A DNA stretch of 64,000 bases. Source: Anabaenopsis elenkinii CCIBt3563 (GTDB lineage: Bacteria; Cyanobacteriota; Cyanobacteriia; Cyanobacteriales; Nostocaceae). The notes beneath the pieces were generated by a model. The model did no database searches. It saw nothing but the letters and a program-made list of their open reading frames with translations, and was not told where the DNA came from. Positions 1 to 7,888 of the stretch are shown piece by piece (within the stretch, counting starts at the first letter, position 1; each line of letters starts with the position of its first letter). The stretch covers positions 1,137,313 to 1,201,312 of the forward strand of contig NZ_CP063311.1 of assembly GCF_015245355.1 (NCBI RefSeq), read 5' to 3'. Made by a program: the position numbers and the translations under genes.

Positions 1-906
1 CTCCGACATGGTGTTAACCACTTCTATCGGTTGTTTTAACCTTTCCCCGATGCGAGTAGCTGTCAACTCGATCACCGATGTACTCAACTTCACTTCTGGT
101 ACACGCACCACATCCAAGGGTTTCAACCCTTCCAAAGCTGTTTGAGCATCTGCAAACCGTTCTTTGAGCCGTGGTTTAACCATCAACTCCAACCAACCCA
201 GAAACCGGGGACTTAACCGGGGTAATAAATTACGGAAATGAATTACATAGGGGTCATCCTCATCTGTCAAATCTTGTATCTGCGTTGACTTTTTCCCGGT
301 GAGTAAACAAATCAAGGTAGCACCTAAACCATATAAATCAGAACCCTCCGTTGGTTTACGTAATTGCTCCGGGGGGATAAAACCCGGTGTACCTTGAAAC
401 ACACTACTAGCCGCCACCTCTTGACTACCAATGCGACTCATGCCAAAGTCAATCAGATACACATTCAATTGGTCATCTACTAAGATATTTTCCGGTTTAA
501 CATCTCGATGAATTACCGGAGGTATGCGATTTTGTAAATATACTAATATTTCTAAAACTTTAACTGCTATGTGTTTTATTTCCTGCGGGTCAAAACTGCG
601 CTGGACTGCTAAACTCTGGGCGTTTTTATACTCTTGAACTAAACAGAAGCCGTCATCTGTTGCAAATGCGCCCAAATATTCGGGAATACCGGGGTGTTTC
701 AGTCCCTTTAATACTTGAATTTCCCGCTCATGTTCCTTATATGCTGACCAACTAGAACCAGTCTGAGCAAAACAGAACTGTTTAATTACTACCTGTTGAC
801 CTGTCTGTAACTGTGATGCTAACCAAGCAATTCTCCCCCCTTCCCGGTTGCGTCCCAATTCCCTGATTACTTCATAACCCTGTGGTGTAAAGTCTGGATA
901 GTTCAT
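1..906 (-). CDS. Serine/threonine protein kinase, C-terminus outside window
   Basis: Reading from the ATG at 906 leftward gives an uninterrupted frame of 302 residues that runs off the window edge. It shows a Hanks-type kinase domain: a VIKQF stretch with the likely ATP-anchoring lysine near residue 42, the catalytic loop HRDVKPEN at about 133-140, the DFG triplet at 153-155 and a GTPGFIPPEQ activation-segment end. About 60 residues of non-kinase sequence follow before the edge. Proteins of this family phosphorylate Ser/Thr on partner proteins; the substrate cannot be told here. Cyanobacterial members often carry C-terminal sensor or TPR domains, which would lie outside the window. The call is firm for the kinase domain only. 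Confidence 0.93.
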   Translation of the reverse strand, partial: MNYPDFTPQGYEVIRELGRNREGGRIAWLASQLQTGQQVVIKQFCFAQTGSSWSAYKEHEREIQVLKGLKHPGIPEYLGAFATDDGFCLVQEYKNAQSLAVQRSFDPQEIKHIAVKVLEILVYLQNRIPPVIHRDVKPENILVDDQLNVYLIDFGMSRIGSQEVAASSVFQGTPGFIPPEQLRKPTEGSDLYGLGATLICLLTGKKSTQIQDLTDEDDPYVIHFRNLLPRLSPRFLGWLELMVKPRLKERFADAQTALEGLKPLDVVRVPEVKLSTSVIELTATRIGERLKQPIEVVNTMSE

Positions 907-1029
907 TGTTTGGTAGCAGCAAATAACTGTGATGAATGTAACATAAATTTTAGACCATCTTTAAACACCCTTTGCGAACCTTGGCGTTAAAAAAACCAAG
1001 AACAAACTAAGCAGTGATTGCATCTAAAT

Positions 1030-1047
1030 ATCTATCTAAAGATAGAT
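1030..1047. repeat. Short perfect hairpin upstream of the 129-aa gene
   Basis: ATCTATCT, a 2-nt spacer, then AGATAGAT form an 8-bp perfect inverted repeat, followed a few bases later by a run of seven T. It lies between divergent genes (kinase at 906, small gene at 1173), so it could be a terminator-like structure or an operator; no protein can be assigned. The rest of 907-1172 holds nothing recognisable. Confidence 0.35.
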
Positions 1048-1172
1048 GACAATGGTTTTTTTAAGATGATTGAATAACCTCATAGCAGATTTTGGTATTA
1101 GTTATCACCCCAGCCCCTAGATACCTTCTAGAGGTTGGAGTGATCAACATCTCAAGATGAGGGGTAATAGCC

Positions 1173-1562
1173 ATGAACTTACAAAAAACCCAATTACAAA
1201 TTGCTCAATTGCAGCAACAAATGACCTTAACCCTAGATAATCCCCCATCAGTCAAGTTACAAGTCAAGAATATTAACTTTATCCAGAAACAATTAAGAGC
1301 TATTAAAAAAGAGCTTAACTTAGCCATTAAAGAAATTAACCAACAAGCTACCCAAGCACTCCCAGACAGTATGATCTCATTAGGACTAGATTTATTTGGT
1401 CAACGTAAGTTTGCTGGTCAAGTACGACAAAACACCAGGAGAGTCATTCAGTCAGAGAAAATCATCTTAAGACAACCTTATATGGAGATAAAAAATTATA
1501 TAGACCAAGTGTTATTAGAGGGAGATAAACTGAAATTAGAAGCAGCACAATATTTACTGTAA
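1173..1562 (+). CDS. Conserved-looking hypothetical protein (129 aa)
   Basis: The family is not recognised. The ATG at 1173 is preceded by a purine-rich GATGAGGGG box that serves as ribosome binding site. The protein is Lys/Gln-rich, mostly predicted helix (many IQ, LK and QL repeats in residues 1-60), and has no signal peptide, membrane segment or cysteine. The helical N-terminus suggests a short coiled coil or a structural role, which is inference. It stands alone: the kinase upstream is divergent and the DUF427 gene downstream is convergent, with a G/C hairpin between the two stops. Confidence 0.6.
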   Translation: MNLQKTQLQIAQLQQQMTLTLDNPPSVKLQVKNINFIQKQLRAIKKELNLAIKEINQQATQALPDSMISLGLDLFGQRKFAGQVRQNTRRVIQSEKIILRQPYMEIKNYIDQVLLEGDKLKLEAAQYLL

Positions 1563-1597
1563 TAGTTTTATTTGAGTTATTTTAGCTATTTTAGTCC

Positions 1598-1618
1598 CCT
1601 CCCCTTGATCAGGGGAGG
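1598..1618. terminator. GC-rich hairpin between convergent genes
   Basis: CCTCCCCT and AGGGGAGG form an 8-bp perfect stem around a TGATC loop, midway between the stop of the 129-aa gene (1562) and the stop of the DUF427 gene (1636). There is no long T run, so it is at best a weak bidirectional terminator. Confidence 0.45.
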
Positions 1619-1635
1619 ATGAGGGTCAGGTTGAT

Positions 1636-2133
1636 TCACCATCCCCAAGTACCCGGACTACCCTTAAAAGGCCCCACAATATCATGGGTCACCCAACCAC
1701 CGTAAAAATTACCTGGTTGTGGTTGTACTCTTTCCCCATCCACATAGCAAGCATCCATGAGATGGGCATAGAATGCTACACAGTGCTTAATAGATGTAAA
1801 ATTAGGTGTAGGGTTGGGGTAGAACCAAGCTGCATTATGTGCTTGTTTATCACCTACGCGGATAGTATAGTAATTAGCGATACCTTTCCACTCACAAAAA
1901 CTAGATTTTGGCATCAGTATTAGGTATTCTATTTTGATATCCCCTGGGGGGATATAGTAAGTAGGGGGATGACTAGTTTCTAATACCCGCTTGGCGCTGT
2001 GGGTGTCCACAATGACGATATCATTAAAAACGACTTGAATATGTTTGTTTGTGTCTTCTAGACGAGGAGGACGGGGATAGTCCCAAACAGATTCTTGTCC
2101 CGGTTCGGGGTTAATGGGTTGAGGAGACACCAT
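1636..2133 (-). CDS. DUF427 domain protein
   Basis: The 165-residue product matches the DUF427 pattern by eye: a VFNDIVIVDTHSAKRVLET strand region, a YYIPPGDI segment, then CEWKGIANYYTI and AAWFYPNP, which are typical of the family. DUF427 proteins are small beta-rich proteins of unknown biochemical role; length is normal for a single-domain cyanobacterial member. There is no signal peptide. The ATG at 2133 lies only about 60 bp from the end of a MITE-like element (from 2200), so its promoter region may have been altered by that insertion. Confidence 0.85.
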   Translation of the reverse strand: MVSPQPINPEPGQESVWDYPRPPRLEDTNKHIQVVFNDIVIVDTHSAKRVLETSHPPTYYIPPGDIKIEYLILMPKSSFCEWKGIANYYTIRVGDKQAHNAAWFYPNPTPNFTSIKHCVAFYAHLMDACYVDGERVQPQPGNFYGGWVTHDIVGPFKGSPGTWGW

Positions 2134-2199
2134 GGTTAGTAAACATTAAAATCTCATTTTAAACAACGAACTACCCAGAAGCCAAGGACTCACACTTAG

Positions 2200-2452
2200 A
2201 GGATGTTTGGAAAGTATTAAACAGGTAATTTTTATATTAGGGAACAGGGAACAGGGAACAGGGAACAGGGAATAGGGAATAGGGAGGAGGGAGCAGGGAA
2301 TGGGGGATAGGGAATAGGGAATGGGGAATGGGGAATGGGGAATGGGGAACGCACAAAAAACAATAAAATCCAGTTCCCTCCCCTTACAAGGGGAGGGTTA
2401 GGGTGGGGTGAAACAATAGTTGGTACACTAATCATACCTTTTAAAACATCCT
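2200..2452. mobile_element. MITE-like element, copy 1a (with heptamer minisatellite)
   Basis: Begins AGGATGTTTG and ends AAAACATCCT, flanked by CTTAG (2195-2199) and CTAAG (2453-2457). Inside are GGTAATTTTTATATTAGGG, a long run of degenerate GGGAACA / GGGAATA heptamers (about 2239-2347), and the box CCCCTTACAAGGGG. No transposase is encoded; the short reading frames inside are low-complexity artefacts. It abuts a second, shorter copy that shares the CTAAG spacer. Confidence 0.8.
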
Positions 2453-2457
2453 CTAAG

Positions 2458-2605
2458 AGGTTGTTTGATAAGTTTTCATGTGTAATTTTCATCACATCTT
2501 TACCCCATTTAATTCATTCAATCCAGTCCCCTCCTCTTACAAGGGGAGGGTTAGGGTGGGGTGAAACAATATTTGATACAGTAATCATAACTTACTAAAC
2601 ATCCT
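2458..2605. mobile_element. MITE-like element, copy 1b (short form)
   Basis: Starts AGGTTGTTTG, directly after CTAAG, and ends AAACATCCT followed by CTAAC. It keeps both ends and the CTTACAAGGGGAGGG box but lacks the heptamer array. The tandem arrangement with copy 1a, sharing one 5-bp flank, suggests two successive insertions or unequal recombination between copies. Confidence 0.7.
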
Positions 2606-2740
2606 CTAACTGCTCCTATTTATATCTTCACCAATACTTAATAGTCAACTTGTTGCATATGGGTTGAACTTGCAGATTAATTAGTTTATTCTCTGTACAG
2701 AAATAATATAAATCCTTAGTATGGAACTAGCCCAGGAGTT

Positions 2741-2816
2741 GGACAATCAAGAAAAATACCAATATATAATAAATAAATATATATATATTTATTTATGAAA
2801 TCACTTGAGGTTGTCC
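2741..2816. repeat. 28-bp AT palindrome nested in an outer inverted repeat
   Basis: A perfect 28-bp palindrome made only of A and T spans 2769-2796. It is flanked almost concentrically by GGACAATCAAG (2741-2751) and its imperfect complement CTTGAGGTTGTCC (2804-2816). It sits about 110 bp upstream of the 107-aa gene. It could be a cruciform-forming site, an operator, or the ends of a small decayed element; the sequence alone does not decide. Confidence 0.55.
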
Positions 2817-2924
2817 ATGGCTATTCAAATTATGGTGTTACAGTACAATGCAACCCGTTAAAACTTTAGTGCATAATGCTTTCCACATCATTGGACTAAC
2901 ATCAAACCCTTAGAGTGTGTTGGG

Positions 2925-3248
2925 ATGAAACTATCGAATTTAGATCCACTTATACCCCTCATGGAATTAAAAGCAAAATTGATGAAGTTACCAGAAGATT
3001 ATGTTGTTGATGAGGAGGAATTAATCGAGTTTTTATCCCAGCGAAGATGGCCTGAAAGAAATCGGCGCATTGATAGAACAACTTTTTGGCGGTGGCGCAA
3101 TGACAACAAAATTGATAATCAAAAATCCTTTCGTAAACTAGATATTGTAAAACTCTGTCAAATTTGCGATCACTACCGTTTAGATGGCACTCGCAATGAA
3201 TACTTAACCATGGTTGATCATACTCCAGATTTGTCACTTAATAAGTAA
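2925..3248 (+). CDS. Hypothetical protein, possible DNA-binding fold (107 aa)
   Basis: The family is not recognised. The ATG at 2925 follows a TTGGG stretch, with no strong ribosome site. The protein has an acidic N-terminal helix (PEDYVVDEEELIEFL), then a basic, aromatic segment RRWPERNRRIDRTTFWRWRN that resembles a helix-turn-helix recognition region, and a C-terminal helical part with two close cysteines (LCQICDHYRL). A small regulator is a reasonable guess but is inference. It is isolated between two repeat-rich gaps. Confidence 0.5.
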   Translation: MKLSNLDPLIPLMELKAKLMKLPEDYVVDEEELIEFLSQRRWPERNRRIDRTTFWRWRNDNKIDNQKSFRKLDIVKLCQICDHYRLDGTRNEYLTMVDHTPDLSLNK

Positions 3249-3288
3249 ACTTTGGGCTGGTTGGGCTAATTGACTATTCCTGTGTAAG

Positions 3289-3673
3289 AGGATGTTTGAT
3301 AAGTCATGATTAGTGTATCAACTATTGCTTGACCCCACCCTCTCCTTGCAAGGGTAGGTTTTTAATATGATCTGTGAAGGCAAGACTAGGAAGACAAGGA
3401 AGGAAAGTGGACAAGGAAGATTTTATACGGACAATGGTCTTTTAAGGGGCTATTTTTCTTACTAAAAATACAGACTTTGTACTGTTTTTCTCCCTTGTCA
3501 CCTTGTCCACCTTGTCCACCTTGTCTTGTCCTTGTAAGGGGAGGGGACTGGATTTTATTGTTTCGGAGTGTCCCCCATTCCCTGCTTCGGTGCTTCGGTG
3601 CTTCCTGCTCCCTGTTCCCTGTTCCCTGTTCCCTAATATAAAAATTACCTGTTTAATACTTTCCAAACATCCT
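3289..3673. mobile_element. MITE-like element, copy A, carrying the nested 186-bp module
   Basis: AGGATGTTTG to CAAACATCCT, flanked by GTAAG and ATTAG (imperfect 5-bp duplication). Inside, the box CCTTGCAAGGG at 3344-3354 and CCTTGTAAGGG at 3530-3540 bracket a module that also occurs at 19838, 29704 and 62325. The right part has a GCTTCGGT and GTTCCCT tandem array. From 3674 to 3869 nothing else is recognisable. Confidence 0.85.
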
Positions 3674-3869
3674 ATTAGAGAATTATTCATAAAATCTCAC
3701 TATTATATCAAAATAAATTAGTTAGTTTCCTGGTATTTTATGGTGAAATTGACAGAGATATATATAGATAAACTCAGGAGGGTTGTCAAGATCACAAATA
3801 GTAAATTAAAATTGCTCAAGTATCACTAAATAGATAGATGAATGAGTAAATGGGTTGTTGATATAGTCA

Positions 3870-5807
3870 TCAGGAAAACATTTCCTCAATTAAATCTCCG
3901 TAATGTTCCATGACAACATGGCGCTTAATTTTGAGAGTTTGAGTTAACATTCCATTTTCTGGTGAAAACGGCTGGGAAATTAAGCGAAAAGGAACAATAC
4001 GCTCATGAGGATGAGATTGACACTGATGGCGAAGTTCCCGATCTAGCTCTTGGCGAAATAACTTTTGTACAGGTTGGTTATTTAAGTTAATGCTCTCCTC
4101 CTCAGGTGCGGTTGATTCCGGGGTTTGGAGTTGTAAACCATGCTCCTGGCCCCAGTCCTGGAGGTGATCCCAGTTGGGAACAATCAACGCTCCGAGCGAT
4201 CGCCTATCTTGACCAACCACAACAATCTGATCTATATAAGGACTGCGCAGACATAAATTTTCAATGGGTTCTGGTTCTACATTCTCACCATTACTCAGAA
4301 CAATAGTATCTTTTTCTCGCCCAGTTAATACTAAATCCTGCTGGGAAGTGAGAAAACCTAAATCTTCAGTATTAAACCAACCCTTGGGATCAATTGCCTG
4401 ATTTGTAGCTGCTGAATTATGATAGTAACCCTGTGTAATCTGTGGTCCACGGGCCAGAACTAGGCCTTTTTCACCCCGGGGTAAGGTTTTGCGGGTTTGG
4501 GGGTCTACAATCCAAATTTCTGTACCGGGAATTGGTATCCCCACGGAACCCCGTAAATTATGTTCAGGTCGCCTAGCTGTTAAAACTGCGCATGTTTCGG
4601 TTAACCCATAACCTACCAGCACTTCTAAACCGATAATTTCATAGAATGTTTCTAAATTCAGGTTCAGACTACCACCTCCACAAATAATCTGTTTCAATTC
4701 TGGACTAATTTGTTGACGGACTTGTTTGTAAATCAATCTATCCGCTAGTGTATGTACAGGCCAAAGCATGGCGGTGTGGATTCTCGCCTGTTGCCGTTGT
4801 GCCATGGAAGGGTATTCTAAAGTTAATCTCTCCACAGTTCGCCGAGCTTGAATATAGCGATCGCTCATAGCTAACAAAGAGTAAATTAAACCCTGTTTGT
4901 TTGCAGACTCCCGGCGAAACTGTTTATGTACTTGATCATGAATAGATTCTAATAGCCGCGGTACACAAACAAAGTAATGAGGTTTTTGGGCTTTGAGGTC
5001 TGATTTAAAATAACGCAGACTTGTATAAATGAGAGTGCAACCTTGAGAGAAAACAAAATACTCAATCACTCGTTCATAAATATGCCAAGTGGGTAAAATA
5101 CTCAAAAGGCGATCGCCTGGTTGTAACTGCATCACTGTAGCTAAACTAGTCACTTGGTGTAACAAATTCCCGTGACTGAGCATTGTAGCTTTAGGCTTAC
5201 CGGTAGTTCCAGAAGTATACACCAAAGTTGCTAAACTATTCCGGGTTTGTGCAACTGGGGAGAAAGTCTGATTACGGCCAATTTCCATTACCTGGGAAAA
5301 ATTCCGCACCTGTAACCCCGCTGCAACTTCCTCATCTGACAGTAAAATTACTAATTGAATCGGTAAATTATCTATTTGGTGAATGAGCTTCTCGAGAGTA
5401 GCCTGATTTTCTACCACCAAAGCAGTGGCTCCGCTATTATCCAGAATATATAGTAATTCATCTGCCGATGCTTGGGAACTGCGCACAGCATTTACTGCAC
5501 CTGCGGCCATAATACCTTGGTCGGCAATCAACCACCGCAGATGATTTTCCGAAAATAAGCCCACCTTTGTTTTGACTGATACACCTAGGGATTGTAAACC
5601 AGCGGCGAACTGTTGAATTTGCTCCCACAATTGAGCATAGGTCAAACTCACATCTGGCCGGGAGTGGGGGTCATGTACAGCGATGATCTGACTAAACTTT
5701 TCAGCCGCTATTGACCACAGCGCCGGTAAAGATGGGATACTACTGTAATCAGCTGCATCTGCTGCTAACCGGGGACTAGAAGCACTAACAAAGGAAGGAC
5801 TGTTCAT
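3870..5807 (-). CDS. aas: Long-chain acyl-ACP/acyl-CoA synthetase (AMP-binding)
   Basis: The 645-residue product is a full-length ANL-superfamily adenylating enzyme. It has the P-loop-like VYTSGTTGKPKATMLSHGN (about residues 197-215), the YGLTET motif, and the GWFNTEDLGFL hinge region followed by LTGREKDTIVLSNGENVEPEPIE. The sequence style and length fit the single cyanobacterial acyl-ACP synthetase (Synechocystis slr1609 type), which activates free fatty acids with ATP for recycling into membrane lipids. Substrate class is by family knowledge. The start ATG at 5807 is the first in frame. The gene stands alone, with a 600-bp gap upstream. Confidence 0.9.
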   Translation of the reverse strand: MNSPSFVSASSPRLAADAADYSSIPSLPALWSIAAEKFSQIIAVHDPHSRPDVSLTYAQLWEQIQQFAAGLQSLGVSVKTKVGLFSENHLRWLIADQGIMAAGAVNAVRSSQASADELLYILDNSGATALVVENQATLEKLIHQIDNLPIQLVILLSDEEVAAGLQVRNFSQVMEIGRNQTFSPVAQTRNSLATLVYTSGTTGKPKATMLSHGNLLHQVTSLATVMQLQPGDRLLSILPTWHIYERVIEYFVFSQGCTLIYTSLRYFKSDLKAQKPHYFVCVPRLLESIHDQVHKQFRRESANKQGLIYSLLAMSDRYIQARRTVERLTLEYPSMAQRQQARIHTAMLWPVHTLADRLIYKQVRQQISPELKQIICGGGSLNLNLETFYEIIGLEVLVGYGLTETCAVLTARRPEHNLRGSVGIPIPGTEIWIVDPQTRKTLPRGEKGLVLARGPQITQGYYHNSAATNQAIDPKGWFNTEDLGFLTSQQDLVLTGREKDTIVLSNGENVEPEPIENLCLRSPYIDQIVVVGQDRRSLGALIVPNWDHLQDWGQEHGLQLQTPESTAPEEESINLNNQPVQKLFRQELDRELRHQCQSHPHERIVPFRLISQPFSPENGMLTQTLKIKRHVVMEHYGDLIEEMFS

Positions 5808-6416
5808 TAAAGACCTCTAATAAACCTCGCCCTCTAGCACCACACCTTGACAGCTATATTACTATTCACCCCCAGGGCTAACCATCTACCCAATGACCGA
5901 AATCAAGGGCTTGGTATCAATAGTAATGCAATTTTGGCAGTACACATCCGGGAGGATATAATATGTAACTTGTGTTACTATTAATTTGAATCTAGTGAAA
6001 TATTAATTAAAGATTTAATTAACTTACCATTGCCATAAAAAAATCTAGATCCAGTATCAGGACAGACATAAAAAATCAATTTACCTGTTTAGAATATTTA
6101 TATAACAATTATATAACAATTAGATAAATTATTCCGGATAAGTACGTTTATGCTAGATGTTTAATCTAGCACGTGAATATTAATTAAGTCTACAACCTAT
6201 TAGTTAATCAGGTTTAGTCAACAGGTCTTGTAGCGACAGATTTTCCTTCAGGGTTTAGGGCTGTCAAGAAGATTGTAGTATTGCCTATGGTTTGTGTGGT
6301 TATTTCTGGACTACCCAAACTATGGGATGATCTCACAACACACAGGCAATTGTCTATGAAAACAACCAGTAAATCTCGTCCTAATTGTCATTCCGGTTAA
6401 AGGTTTTAGTTAACTT
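5808..6416. other. Intergenic region between divergent genes, with a hairpin
   Basis: No reading frame looks real. The AT-rich stretch has a tandem ATATAACAATT repeat near 6103-6124 and an 8-bp perfect hairpin, TGCTAGAT / ATCTAGCA, at 6151-6171. It must contain the promoters of both the acyl-ACP synthetase and the TPR gene, but no convincing -35/-10 pair was picked. Confidence 0.5.
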
Positions 6417-7256
6417 ATGAAAATGCGACTGTTCCTGGGAGAACACCTAAAGGTTAAAAGAAAACTGACTATAGCTGTGGTGACTCTATTAAGTGGAATT
6501 ACTAATATTGCTTGTAACAGCAGTCAAGATGTATTGATAACGGAAATAGGTCTGAAGGCTCCCAACAGTCGGATGGTGCAAACATCACCGGCGGGTAATC
6601 TTTATATTCAGGGGAAAAATCGCCACCTCAAAGGTGACCTACAAGAGGCGATCGCTATTTATAACCAAGTGATTGAGCAAGATCCAGACTATGCTCAAGC
6701 ATATAAGAGCCGGGGACAGGCTTACTTTGATCTGGGAGACAAGCAAAGGGCGATCGCCGACTACAATCAAGCCATTAATCTTGCTCCTGACGATGCGGAA
6801 GCCTACAATTATCGAGGAAATGGCCTAGCTTCCCTAGGAGACTACCAACGGGCGATCGCCGACTACAACGAAGCCATTCGCCTATCACCCCGCTATGCTG
6901 AAGCCTATAATAATCGGGGAAATGCTCGCGCTGCTCAAGGGGATAATAACGGCGCGATAGATGACTTTAACCAAGCCATTACCATAGATTCTCGCTCTGC
7001 AATGGCTTACAACAATCGAGGTAATGCCCGTGCTGCCCTGGGAGACAGACAAGGGGCTATTGGGGATTATAATCAAGCTATTCGCCTCAATTCCTCCTTT
7101 GCGCCTGCTTACAATAATCGAGGTAATGCGCGTGCTGCTGAGGGAGACAGACAAGGCGCCTTGCAAGACCTGCAACAAGCCGCCTCTCTTTTCCAACAAC
7201 AAAATAATAATGAGTTATATCAACGGGTCATGAACAATATTCGAGAGATTAGGTAG
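6417..7256 (+). CDS. TPR-repeat protein, likely exported or lipid-anchored
   Basis: The 279-residue protein begins with a basic stretch and a hydrophobic segment (LTIAVVTLLSGITNIAC) ending at a cysteine; NIAC is a weak lipobox, so a lipoprotein or a cleaved signal is possible. From about residue 60 onward there are six TPR units of the cyanobacterial type (Y-N-x-RG-N-A-x-x-x-LGD-x-x-GAIxDYNQAI), each 34 residues. These repeats make protein-protein contacts; the partner is unknown. Several codons lie in GCGATCGC sites. Two near ATGs (6417 and 6423) are possible starts. Confidence 0.85.
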   Translation: MKMRLFLGEHLKVKRKLTIAVVTLLSGITNIACNSSQDVLITEIGLKAPNSRMVQTSPAGNLYIQGKNRHLKGDLQEAIAIYNQVIEQDPDYAQAYKSRGQAYFDLGDKQRAIADYNQAINLAPDDAEAYNYRGNGLASLGDYQRAIADYNEAIRLSPRYAEAYNNRGNARAAQGDNNGAIDDFNQAITIDSRSAMAYNNRGNARAALGDRQGAIGDYNQAIRLNSSFAPAYNNRGNARAAEGDRQGALQDLQQAASLFQQQNNNELYQRVMNNIREIR

Positions 7257-7306
7257 TACACATGGGGATTTACCCAGAGGGGACATAGACCCACCCCCAC
7301 CTGGCA

Positions 7307-7651
7307 TTATTTTCTCAGCAAAGATTCAAATTCCGCCTGTAAAGAACGGATCTCTGCGAGTCTAGCAACCAGTATATTCTCATGACCGGCATCCAGTAAA
7401 CGAGCTTGCCAATAACGAATACTTTCGGCATTGTTAACCCAGAACCTGACCACAGTTTCTTTGACTTGTTCAGTATTCCACCCCCATTTGATTGGTAAAG
7501 GTTCCACAGATTCTAATAAGGCATCCAATGTACATTTATGGGTGCTGAGATATTCTACCCCTTGACTGACTGGTTGGTGAATAGTTTGTTGTTGATGGTT
7601 AAAGAATTGCCAAATAGGAGATACCCCGACAATATCAAATGTGTATTTCAT
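7307..7651 (-). CDS. Conserved hypothetical protein (114 aa)
   Basis: The family is not recognised, but the composition is protein-like and the ATG at 7651 follows GGGAGGAGT on the coding strand. It starts MKYTFDIVGVSPIWQFFNHQQ and has a helical C-terminus rich in Ala, Leu and Glu; no membrane segment or cysteine pair is seen. A CIRCE-like operator lies 136 bp upstream, between this gene and the divergent EamA gene, and could serve either one. Confidence 0.65.
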   Translation of the reverse strand: MKYTFDIVGVSPIWQFFNHQQQTIHQPVSQGVEYLSTHKCTLDALLESVEPLPIKWGWNTEQVKETVVRFWVNNAESIRYWQARLLDAGHENILVARLAEIRSLQAEFESLLRK

Positions 7652-7786
7652 TCTACTCCTCCCAATATTTAATTACTTGTGTGGTCAGGTTTTTACCTGT
7701 TAATTAATTCCTGCTTAGAAGCATCTACAGCTATCTATAAAAGAGGCTTTTATTCTCTATCTTCTAACAAGAATTACCTGGGAAAA

Positions 7787-7813
7787 TTAGCACTCTCTTC
7801 GTTAGAGTGCTAG
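7787..7813. promoter_or_regulatory. CIRCE-like HrcA operator
   Basis: TTAGCACTC, exactly 9 bases, then GAGTGCTAG. This matches the CIRCE consensus (TTAGCACTC-N9-GAGTGCTAA) at 17 of 18 arm positions. CIRCE is the binding site of the HrcA heat-shock repressor and normally sits before groESL or dnaK. Here no chaperone gene is adjacent: the neighbours are the EamA transporter (start 7889) and the divergent 114-aa gene (start 7651). Confidence 0.85.
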
Positions 7814-7888
7814 AATGTTTTTGGTTCTTTATTGTATTATTAAAGAAGTTGGCGGATTATTTAAGGGGGAAAGTATATTTTTAATAAT

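Noticed and set aside
2232-2598. Two overlapping 87-aa frames on both strands within MITE copies 1a and 1b
   Set aside because: They are made of repeated PFPIPHSPFPIP or GGLGWGET text that follows the heptamer array; they exist only because the repeat unit lacks stop codons.
3442-3721. Short frames in MITE copy A, also in copies B, F and G
   Set aside because: The same frames recur in every module copy and read low-complexity PCSLFPN-type text; no start context or conservation signal beyond the DNA repeat itself.
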